From: Tubiluchus corallicola
Taxonomy: Eukaryota; Priapulida; Priapulimorpha; Priapulimorphida; Tubiluchidae
Direction of reading: 5' to 3'
DNA length: 64,000 bases
Assembly: GCA_030141605.1 (NCBI GenBank)
Contig: JAQGDQ010000004.1
Location: 1,835,001-1,899,000 of the forward strand
The notes under the pieces are model-generated. The model did no database searches. It was not told the origin of the DNA and saw only the letters and a program-made list of their open reading frames with translations. Below are positions 53,101 through 61,742 of this stretch, piece after piece. The first letter of the stretch is position 1, and each line of letters begins with the position of its first letter. A program made the translations under genes and the position numbers.

Positions 53101-54365
53101 GTTATAATAGAAATGGATATGATGCAGATGGTTACAGTCGGGATGGTTGGGATCATTTTGGTTACAACAGAGATGGAGACGACAAAGATGGTTACAATCA
53201 TTATGGTTATGACCATAATGGATATAACAGGGCTGGATATGATCATGAGGGCTATAATCAGTTAGGATACGATAACTATGGCTATGATCGTGATGGTTAC
53301 GACCTAGATGGTTACAGCCTTGATGGATGGGATAGATATGGGTATGACCGAAATGGATATGACAGTGAAGGTTATAATCATGATAGTTTTGATATATATG
53401 GTTATGATCGTAATGGTTACGATAAAAATGGATATGATAGAGATGGTTATGATAAAAATGGGTATGATAGAGATGGCTACGATAAAAATGGATATGGTAG
53501 CGATGGCTACGATAAAGATGGTTATAATAAAAATGGCTATGACAAAGATGGATACAGCCTTGATGGATGGGACAGATACGGCTACAACCGAAATGGATAT
53601 GACTATGAAGGTTACGATCATGATGGTTATAATATCTATGGTTATGGAAAAGATGGTTATGATAAAAATGGATATGATCGTGATGGATATAACAAAAATG
53701 GAAATAATCGATATGGCTATGGTCGTGATAACAATGACGATGATGACGATGATGATGATGACGACGATGATGATGACGACGATGATGACGATGATGGTGT
53801 TGATGATGATAACGACGACAAGAATTATTATCGAACATTTGGTCAAGACGGATATGACTCATCTGGTTACAATCGTTATGGCTATGATCGCAGAGGATAT
53901 GATCGTGATGGCTATGACTACAGTGGTTATAATTATGAAGGTTACAGCCGCAAAGGATATAATCACGATGGGTATGATAAAGAAGGTTATAATCAAGCTG
54001 GATATGACAGTGAGGGATACAGTCGGGATGGCTGGGACCAAGATGGATATAACAAATCGGGATATGACAAAGAAGGCTATGACCGTGATGGGTATGATGT
54101 CTTAGGTTTTGACCGTAGTGGCTTGGATCGTTATGGTTATAATAAAAATGGTTATGATAGATACGGCCGTGCTCGCGACAATTATAACCAAAACAAAAAT
54201 TATCACAATGAGGACGATGATAACGATAACGATGATGACAATAATTACAATACTCGCAAATACAGTACTCGTTACAGATATAGAGGCAGCAGCTATAAGC
54301 AAGTTAGAAGAAAACAAAGACCTACGAAATCTCGCTACAATGTTGCATCTAATTCTGGAGATTAG
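41107..54365 (+). CDS. Giant secreted GY(D/N)xx pentapeptide-repeat protein with CBM14-like module
   Basis: Exon 1 (41107-41149) encodes a signal peptide, MYRKIFLLLCLLSY, and ends in a strong donor T|GTAAGT. Exon 2 (45793-54365) begins after TTATAG in the matching phase, so the joined frame is open for 2871 residues. Exon 2 alone has no ATG before 45909, inside the cysteine-rich module. Residues 19-73 look like a chitin-binding type-2 domain: GDILPAPYGDCRYFVKC, with cysteines at 25, 39, 45, 57, 69 and 73, plus C19 and C60. A short linker follows, then 508 consecutive pentapeptides (121-2660), mostly G-Y-(D/N/S)-x-(D/N/E/Y). Next come a run of 20 Asp (from about 2663), about 21 further pentapeptides, and a basic tail (YKQVRRKQRPTKSRY). 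No membrane anchor is seen. I do not recognise the protein. Signal, chitin-binding fold, about one Tyr in five and high acidity suggest an extracellular matrix or skeletal component, perhaps tyrosine cross-linked; that is inference. Exon 1 is less certain than exon 2. Confidence 0.85.
41294..41733 (+). mobile_element. Possible solo LTR
   Basis: A 440 bp block is bounded by TGTAAT and ATTACA (perfect 6 bp inverted ends). It contains a TATAAAAG box (41412-41419) and an AATAAA (41681-41686) in LTR-like order. The flanks TAGTA and TTAGT do not form an exact target duplication, so the call is tentative. It lies in intron 1 of the giant repeat gene. Confidence 0.25.
42308..42366. repeat. 33 bp tandem duplication
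   Basis: The unit beginning TATGTTTATAGTTGAAATAG occurs at 42308 and again at 42341, the second copy incomplete. It is intronic. Confidence 0.8.
42664..43085. mobile_element. 422 bp non-autonomous hAT-type element with 8 bp target duplication
   Basis: The direct repeat CTTCTAGC flanks the element exactly (42656-42663 and 43086-43093). The element begins CAGGGCCTATTTCA and ends TGAAATAGGCCACG, a terminal inverted repeat with two mismatches. Subterminal GC-rich arms with poly-G and poly-C runs extend the pairing. An 8 bp duplication and a CAGGG-type end are the known marks of hAT transposons. The interior is GC-rich, in sharp contrast with its surroundings, and has no transposase. The open frame crossing it (42593-42880) is compositional. 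It lies in intron 1 of the giant repeat gene. Confidence 0.9.
43105..44644. mobile_element. 1.5 kb region with long inverted arms of CATTATGTAACAA motifs
   Basis: The left arm starts GTTCATTATGTAACAAAAGC. The right arm read in reverse starts GTTCATTGTGTATCAAAGGC, and both continue through an identical AACAATGCAGCATTA. Each arm (about 150-200 bp) is largely built of degenerate repeats of a 13-mer like CATTATGTAACAA. Between the arms are a retrotransposon relic (minus strand, about 43300-43759) and a degenerate TCTG-rich tract (about 43760-44120). No target duplication is evident. It is either a transposon with repetitive termini or two insertions in opposite orientation, within intron 1 of the giant repeat gene. 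Confidence 0.55.
43300..43759 (-). pseudogene. Retrotransposon ORF2 C-terminal relic with CPLC...H...C motif
   Basis: On the minus strand a frame with one internal TGA (43665-43667) reads CPLCSVEQDSTHYYLFEC, then KWNVTNGYVSSLNNEILKQV. A CPLC-(x)n-HxxLFxC knuckle near the C-terminus is common in LINE ORF2 proteins. The surviving open part downstream is 108 codons. No RT catalytic motif remains. Confidence 0.4.
46110..53729 (+). repeat. Coding tandem array: 508 uninterrupted 15 bp units
   Basis: Every 15 bp encodes one G-(Y/F/W)-(D/N/S)-x-x pentapeptide, and the register is never lost over 7620 bp, so every length change has been a multiple of 15. Units are grouped into 135 bp blocks of nine. 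A block opens with GYSxD and GWDxY, and its sixth unit ends in Tyr (GFDIY, or GYNSY/GYNIY). Two alternating block types make a 270 bp pair. A few units break the rule (S for G near 48886 and 50251, H for Y near 49786 and 51121, D for Y near 53176). Confidence 0.97.
48436..52530 (+). repeat. Three tandem 1365 bp super-units within the array
   Basis: The landmark GATATGACATTGAAG recurs at 48436, 48826, 49096, 49366, then 49801, 50191, 50461, 50731, then 51166, 51556, 51826, 52096 and 52531. The spacing 390-270-270-435 bp is thus repeated exactly three times: 48436-49800, 49801-51165 and 51166-52530, each 91 pentapeptides. Copies 1 and 2 differ at three positions by eye (near 49664, 49758 and 49789). 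Copy 3 is clearly more diverged. Confidence 0.95.
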
Positions 54366-54459
54366 CTGTAACAATTAAGACCTATTTATTCATCACACAT
54401 TTATTAAAACCGAACATGTGGCTAATGCTCTGCGAAACGTTATGGTAATTATAAATTTT

Positions 54460-54465
54460 AATAAA
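54460..54465 (+). other. Poly(A) signal of the giant repeat gene
   Basis: AATAAA 95 bp after the TAG stop; a second one is at 54621-54626. Confidence 0.6.
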
Positions 54466-56699
54466 ACAATTCAATTCTGACGTTAACAGTTGCAAGAAAC
54501 TAGTTTTCTGAAATTAAAAGTCATGGTAGCTGTGATAGATTGTATATGTAATTTGCTCTAAATTACTACTTTATGCATGACTGTAAATACTGTTCTGAAT
54601 GAGTAAAGATTCTGCTATAAAATAAACGAAACAACATTCATATTTATGAATTAAAAGTATACTGTTTCACAAAACAATTACAATTGGATAGTTATTTTTT
54701 AAATACGTTGTTAACTTTGATAATTCTGAAGTCAAAAAACCAATAATTTAGCATCGCTGGCAACTTGTAACAATTACTAAAAGCATAGTTACAAATATAT
54801 CCAAGTATATATCTAACACCATACAAGTAATGACGTTTGTGGAATGGAGAGCGCTCAACGCAGTAATTTTTTCTAGCAAAATCTAACCAAGTATTTGGCT
54901 GTGGCTCTGGAACCAGCTTCTTTTTAAACAGATATTGCCATTTCCTTCTTCTAACTGCTTAAAAATACTGCTAAATCAAATTTCTTCGACAAAACAATCG
55001 TCTAGACCTAACCAATAGGAAAATAACCAATACACTCGAGCTAGTGCATGACTCAGTCTATAACATACACCACAAGCCATTGGACAAGCAAAATTACAAA
55101 TTCTACGCATATGTGTCATAGCACAGGAATAAATTTGCTTTCACATCTATTGTCCAGATCCAGCTCAAAAAACGCACCAATCAATTTCAGATATCAATTA
55201 TCAAATGTCAGATGGTACTTCTATAACATTGATTATTGGTAACCTGTTACAAGTTAGAGCATTGCAGAACAAAATAGCATATGACAAATATTAGTTAGTC
55301 CCAAAATGATATGCAAGTATAGTGACTTTGATAGTAGTGCAGACTTTATTGGTAACGTTATTATAATCAAAGAAATTATAACTCCTTGACTTTTTACTGC
55401 ACGGCTGCAGTTTGCTCAAGAGTTTTTAAAATCAGTGTAGTTGCAATCACCCAGAAATTAACTTCTCTACAGAGTATAAACCTTACCAGTATGCCCTCTG
55501 ATGCTCCCAAGATCCTTATTTATCAATGAATAAAATTGCGATGAAATACGTTGTGAAAAGTCGTCGCCACCTAAAAAGATCACATCTAGTAATACATTCA
55601 AAGCATGAATTTTGTATTATCAAATGTCAGACGGACTTAAATGCACGGGTCTCTTCCTCATCTTAAATGATTATTTTGTTGCTCAACAATAATTTAGAGC
55701 TTTAATTTCTACCATTGTATTATTTTACGGGTGTCACAATAAACTAAGCTAGATTTTCGCTTGTGTCAAACCTAAAACACTTCCATTCATACTTATGATT
55801 AAACGACATCAGTCAGACAATATGGAATAGTCAAATTTTTGCGCACGATAAAAAATTTTGCAGTCAGTCATTCACTTTCAGTGTTTTCTCAGTTGCTATT
55901 ACCTGATATTCTTCGTCGTTGTAATTTAAATATATAAACTATATAGACTTTGACACACTGTGATTGGAAACTTTAACATTAATTTCGACAATTAAAGAAA
56001 TAGTAATGATGTGTTTCAATTATCCACGAAAAATAATTAATTACCGTAACTGAAGAGTTGATATCCTGTGGCACTAATCTCTGACCTTAAGGCCCAAAAT
56101 CGGTAGGGTTCTCCCTCTATTGAAGTGCGAAGAACAAGAGAAAAATAAAAGTTCTGCATCAAACAATTTAGCTTGAAACTTCTCCGCAAAGTCAATAACG
56201 GAATTACGGGCAGACAGACGGATGGATAAGTGGATGAACTGACGAACGGTCGCTCGAACTGAAAGCGCATATCCCAGTTCAACTTCGTTGCGAGGGGATA
56301 ATAATGTAAAGACGGCAAAACATATTGGTAATTTCTGTTTATGTTTAGCAGAACATGCTGCTAGAAACACAAAACTTTCACCTTGATAACAGACGCATGT
56401 CCTAGTTTGCCTAGTTTGTGGCTGTGGACTTGTAATTACCTTTGACTTTGACTCACTTCATAAGTAACTGCAGCTCACCGGAACCTCTAATTTGGTACAT
56501 TATAAATACAATTAGGGAAAACCCCGACTTATGAAAATTTAACTCGTTTATTTATATTAGAGCGACCTTGCAAAATATTTAAAATGGGTTGGATAAAACA
56601 CGTTCCTCGTTTTTAGACTTCTGTCAGTCAGACGGCTATGGCGGGGTATTAATGCCAAATACCTGTGCCAGTCACACGTAGTTTAATAACTGTCTTTTT

Positions 56700-56890
56700 G
56701 CAACTTCTGACACGTGTTCTTTTTTCGCAATTTGACAAAGAGGACGCATCCTTTTCTTTCTAATGCGCATGTGGTTTTCTCGTAAATTGATGGACAAAAA
56801 GAGTGCATGCATTTGCTGCTAATGCACGCGTGGTTTTCTAGTAATTTGATTAGACAACAAGGACGCATAATTTTCTTGCTAATGCACGCA
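56700..56890. repeat. Degenerate tandem repeat, three copies of about 64 bp
   Basis: Three successive copies share GGACGCAT (or AGTGCATGC), then TTTCTxxTAATGC(A/G)C, then GTGGTTTTCT, then AATTTGAT or AATTGATGG and GACAA. Copies are diverged from one another. Confidence 0.6.
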
Positions 56891-57934
56891 AACGTCTGTC
56901 TGTCCATCTACCTTTTCTCGCATTGGAGCAAGGTAGGAAGTTGATATTTCGCACAGAGGTAGCGCATTTTTCAAGCTCGGTGTCAAATAATTTTTGGCCC
57001 CATAGGCGCGGATTTGATTTTTTACAGTTTTTTTAAGATCTGCACAGAACAATAGACGATGTAATAAAAATATGCTTGCGCTGTAATGGGTTTATGCTTG
57101 CCGCGATTATAGAATTATTGGTTCTACTATTGTACTGTTGCTACTATTTCTTGGTCTTAGAATTAATGTAGGAAGTTGATACCTCGCAGAGATGTAAGGC
57201 ATCATTCAAGCTCAGAGTCAACTATACAATTATCGGCCTGACTGTCCACTTGTCTCTTGCCACTTTTTCCCAGCTTTGGAGTAACCTAGAAAGTTGGTAT
57301 CTCGCACAGTGGTAGGACATGCTTCAGACTCAAAGCCATAAATTTTGGAGTCAACTGGCACAGAATTTTATTTTTATAGTTATTGCAGATTCGCATAAAG
57401 CAAGTTAGCATATTGAAGTTTTGCAGCTGGTAAGCCCACCCCGCTCAGGTGCACGTGGTCGATAAACACTAATACAGCTAAGTGATTTTTGATCCATTAG
57501 CAGGGAATCAGGTAACAACGATCACTAATGCGCGTACAGTCTCCATGTACATTGTTTAATAGATAATTTTAGACAATTTTACAATTTACATTTCATATGT
57601 TCGATGCTGGGGAAAGGTTAAACTTTTTTTGTTAAAGCCTGTGGTAAGAGATGCATTGCAAATTAAGTTGTATTTGCTTTGGCATTGTGTTATTAGACAC
57701 TGTTTTCGTCTTACGCTTAACTTGTGTATTGTGATCGTCAGCTAAATCGGTTTATTAAAAATTGCTTGTCGGTCCCTGTTATAGTACAGCTGGTAAGACT
57801 GGTATACAGCTAGTTTAGCGGCAAAATTCATAGGGGGGAAAATGTTCACAAAAGCAGGATCACGCATGCTTTTCGAAGGTTCGCGTCGCTCTTGCGAAAA
57901 GGAAAACATTTTGCGAAACCTTTCGTCCTTTTTA

Positions 57935-57952
57935 GAAAGCACGCGTGCTTTC
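57935..57952. other. 18 bp perfect palindrome GAAAGCACGCGTGCTTTC
   Basis: The sequence equals its own reverse complement. It sits in a roughly 300 bp block where words such as CACGCGT, CACGCATG, TTCGCGTCG and GAAA/TTTC pairs recur on both strands, unlike the surrounding AT-rich DNA. Confidence 0.9.
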
Positions 57953-58547
57953 CGAAATCTCGCATCTTTTAACTAAATCACGCGTCATTTGTTTTGGGAA
58001 GGCGGAATCAAGAAAAAGAAAGCTTGAAGTTTTTTATCCAATCATATTCTCAGAAAAACGATACGTCATTTCCAGAAAGATGCGTGTTTCTCACAAAAAA
58101 ACACGTCCCTTTTATCCAATGAAATTGCGAGAAAAATGACTCGTGCTTTTGCAGAAAAAGCACTTAGATAGTGGGCGGGAATAGTAAATATAGGTGAAGT
58201 TAGGAAATAACACGTGCAGCTATTATAACACTTGAATGCACGTGTAAATGGCACTACAATCCTCTACAGATAATGGCTAATAAGCTGATGCTAATGCAGA
58301 AAACACTAACAATAAAATAACAAATTTGAACATTAAGAATATTTTAAAACAGCACAGACATGGTCGTTTGAAAGCCCGTGTACAAGACTAACTGAGAAGG
58401 CATTCATTTGGGAATACAAACGTTGCTGCTACATTATTAACCAGTACAGCTGAATCAGAAACTAGGCACATAAGTGGTTTAATTAAGTATGTATAATATA
58501 ACATGGATGAGGCAGACTATAAAGTAAAATTTCTGTAGATACTCCAA

Positions 58548-59441
58548 TCATGCTCTTGCTCTACATTTTACAATATTTCTAAAGGCTGCTTTAAATTTGT
58601 TATTAGAAAATGCATATACTATTGGATTTGCAGCACTATTGCAATAGCCAAACCACAAAATTATGTCTACAGTAGTTTCTCCTATACCTGTTGCACGTCC
58701 AAAGTTAACAACTGAAAAGAAAGAAAACGGGCCCCAGCAGGTGACAAAAACAATGGTTATTATAATTAAAACCTTGGTAGCTTTCATTTCCATGACGTTT
58801 CTGTTGCACATCTGACCCTGATTGCAAACTTGTAAGATTTGTCGCCGAGCAGTTCTCCATATGACAGCATAGACCAAAAGTATCACAACTGTGGGCACAT
58901 AAATCATTAGAATGGCACTCCACAAATACAAACTTTCTATTTCAAAATAAAGAGCAATGATAAATGAATCAACTACAGAGAAACACCATACAAAAAATAA
59001 TGTGCCAGCTATTGTTTGCCTTGTGACATAGACATTATACTTATATGGATGTAAAACAGCAAAGTACCTTTCAGCAGCGATAAAACAGAGGTGCAAGATG
59101 CTACAATGAACTGTACAAACAGAAATAATTATTCTTGCTGTATAATATGTAGGGGATATAATATAAAGTCGATGAGTCCCATAAAGAATGACATGAACTT
59201 TCATTGGCGTTGTCAGCCCTACTATCAAATCTGTCACTGCAAGCGATACAATCAAAGCATTCATTTTTGTTTGTAGCTGTTCGTTAACATAAACTGCAAC
59301 TAGAACTGCCAAGTTTCCAAGAATTACAACAACACAAGTCAGTCCATATAACACAGCAATAACAACAGTAAAGAGTCTATCGCTAACGTTCGCTGTCTCG
59401 CTGTTTAACCACACTGTAGTCCAATTACTACTATTAGACAT
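58548..59441 (-). CDS. Rhodopsin-class (class A) G protein-coupled receptor, orphan
   Basis: The single-exon CDS of 297 residues has seven hydrophobic segments. N-glycosylation sequons lie at N3, N6 and N18. TM1 has the GN motif (N43), TM2 LAVTDL (D71), TM3 ends ERY (R125, a DRY variant) followed by FAVLHPYKY, TM5 has P183, TM6 CWGP (235-238) and TM7 NPIVY (272-276). Helix 8 (FKAAFRNIVKC) ends in a possible palmitoylation cysteine. The position equivalent to the TM3 cysteine (3.25) is Tyr100, and the short second extracellular loop has no cysteine, so the usual TM3-ECL2 disulfide is absent, as in melanocortin, cannabinoid and S1P/LPA receptors. The aminergic Asp at 3.32 is replaced by Ser. 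The ligand cannot be inferred. An acceptor-like TTATTACAG lies about 25 bp upstream of the ATG, implying a 5' UTR intron. Confidence 0.93.
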   Translation of the reverse strand: MSNSSNWTTVWLNSETANVSDRLFTVVIAVLYGLTCVVVILGNLAVLVAVYVNEQLQTKMNALIVSLAVTDLIVGLTTPMKVHVILYGTHRLYIISPTYYTARIIISVCTVHCSILHLCFIAAERYFAVLHPYKYNVYVTRQTIAGTLFFVWCFSVVDSFIIALYFEIESLYLWSAILMIYVPTVVILLVYAVIWRTARRQILQVCNQGQMCNRNVMEMKATKVLIIITIVFVTCWGPFSFFSVVNFGRATGIGETTVDIILWFGYCNSAANPIVYAFSNNKFKAAFRNIVKCRARA

Positions 59442-60148
59442 TTTGCTATTAAATTTTATCTGAACTGTAATAAATATACTATTACTTGAAACTGCACAAT
59501 TTGGTATTGCTGTTATCCAAAATTTGAATTTTTCTTGCTATCATTTATTCACATGAGCACAATTCCATTGTTACGGAATCAACTATATTTTGTACCAATA
59601 CACAAAAACATATCGCAATTGTAATTAACATAGTAATGTAATAGTCATTAACTAGCAATACTGTTGGCAGTTTTTGACAGTTACTAAAAAGAAAGTGGTG
59701 GCACTAGCACAATCATTATTGCACGACCTAACATCTTCCCAGTATAGCTGTTGTCATTTTTATTTGACCTATTTGTCATCCTTAGTGACAAAAAGCTGAA
59801 AACAAACAGAAAAATCAATGCAAACACATTAACTTGCCATGCTGAACATGAGTAATAAAGCTTGATATATCACTACCGTAATGCAAATATCATACAGAAC
59901 ACCATAAGCAAGGAAATAACAATGGCTTGGGGACTGCATTAAATGACTCTCCAGTTTCCATTTAACGGCTGGTTTTAAGTAATTCTAACCCTTGTAACAA
60001 TATCAAAGTGCAGCAGAGAAGAGCACTGAATAAGTGTCAAAAAGTGCTTCATCAAAAAAAATTAAATAAGCTAAACTATGCATTGGTCTGTTATGCCTGA
60101 TTTAACTAGACGAGAATTTCAAAACAAATATAATTTCTACTAACTTAC

Positions 60149-60240
60149 CTGACGTTCCTTGCAGTCCATCAGCAGGAATCAACTTAAGCACTACCTTGAC
60201 TGCTGTGCTTTACTTGTATCCAAGTTCCACTTGTTTTGGT
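60149..60240 (-). other. Candidate non-coding first exon of the GPCR gene
   Basis: On the minus strand the sequence GGAACGTCAG is followed by the strong donor GTAAGTTAGT (boundary at 60149). This would pair with the acceptor just upstream of the GPCR ATG. The exon has stops in all frames and is richer in GC than its flanks. The 5' end is a guess. Confidence 0.3.
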
Positions 60241-61742
60241 ACATTTTGCAATTCTCGTAGCAAAATAAATAAATAAGCCTGACAAATTTTGTTTGATTCA
60301 ATGCTAAATTTTCTACATACCAGACATTAAAATTATACTTTTAAAATTAAAATAATACTTCAGAATGAGTTTATGTTGATGATATGTATGCAGTAGAAAT
60401 TTCTGTACTGGCAAGAAATTTGCGATATAAGATACAAAAAATCTACTAAGTGGAATAACAATGACCATGCTCAATTGCAACATTAAACTGTTAGTTGTAT
60501 GTGAACAAAATAATCTAGAAGCCCTGAAAATTTTAAATAATTGTTCAGAATGTAACATATCAAACCTTAACCCCAACAAATACAATAGAGCTATTCTGAC
60601 AGACTTAGTAGCTAAGATGATCCAAAAACATATCACTAATTAGTAATTCACAACTCAAAAAAGGCCTGCGAGACATCTGCGGGATATGTTGAAGGATCAT
60701 GGGTTCGATTTCATCTCTTCAAGTTTCTCATCATATTGATCGGGACTGCCAACTAAGTGAGATGCGCAAGGCTTCCACATTAAATTTTGATTCCATAATA
60801 GATTATTTGTTGATTCAGCAGTAGTTTGATGTAATCAGCAGCAATAAACTATTATTTGTGTTTTTTGTACTCCCCTAGTAAAAGGTGTAGATTACATCTG
60901 CTCCATGGCCTGCAAAGTCGCTATTGTTAATTATACCAAATTAACCAAAAATCAGTCACATTTTTCCAGCGTCTGGACCTGCTTTACAATGAAATGTACA
61001 ACATATAGGTCCGCCCAATTTTCATTACATGTGAACTGTTCGTAGTCCTCAGTTTGTTCGTTCAGTTTGTGCTAGTAGCTTGCGCTAACAGGCTAGATGA
61101 GTGAGGTACTTAGCAGGCCACAAGTGCCTTTGCTAATAAATTTAATTGCAAAAAAAATAATTCTACATATTTGTATGACTTAGTTTCTCTGCAAAACTAA
61201 GAATTAGTTTTGCAGAATTAGTTTCACTGTGCAAATGATGACCTAAGAAAAGACCTCAGAATATCCTCAGAAACTGCTGCATGCAAAAGACTAGGCAGCA
61301 GTGAGTTGAGATTTTAAGCATCTTTGGCTCATCATACATTAATATGGTAAAAACACACTAACAGTAGCAGTAGTAGTACTAATAAATTTATTATCAGAAC
61401 CTGTGCAGCTATTGGATAGAGAAAGTTTTCAAGTAAGAAAATGCGGAAAATAAATGTTTTGTTTTCATTAACCGAAATTTCGCACCAACGTATAAATACC
61501 CTATATTACAGTAAGTAACCTGCCAACTTTACTTTAATTATCAAAAAAAGAAAAAAGAAATAACTAATATTTGTATATTTATTCACCTTAGCATACCACA
61601 AACATTGCTATCTCACTAGAACATCACCAATAATAGTAACTGGTTATACGTGGTTTAAAAAAGGAATGTAAATGTAAACATAAATAAATAAATATAGTTT
61701 AAAAATTGATGATTCCCTCGTTGTGCATAAGTGAAACTGTAT
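60241..61742. other. Intergenic region left of the coiled-coil gene
   Basis: No gene seen. There is a B-box-like GGGTTCGATTTC near 60702 without a foldable tRNA, and a perfect 10 bp hairpin (GCAAAACTAA, 3 nt loop, TTAGTTTTGC) at 61191-61213. Confidence 0.5.
61578..61583 (-). other. Poly(A) signal of the coiled-coil gene
   Basis: TTTATT on the plus strand (AATAAA on the minus strand), 160 bp beyond the predicted stop codon. Confidence 0.5.

Larger units (their letters stand above)
54466..58547. other. Intergenic region between the giant repeat gene and the GPCR
   Basis: About 4.1 kb without a supported gene. It contains a degenerate tandem repeat (56700-56890). It also has recurring phrases of the type TAGGAAGTTGATATTTCGCA (56934, 57170, and a variant near 57290) that mark an old dispersed repeat, and a block rich in GAAA and CGCG palindromes (57860-58160). 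Short open frames here have no recognisable content. Confidence 0.5.

Noticed and set aside
60690-60715. tRNA B-box GGGTTCGATTTC
   Set aside because: No A-box or cloverleaf at the right distance upstream.
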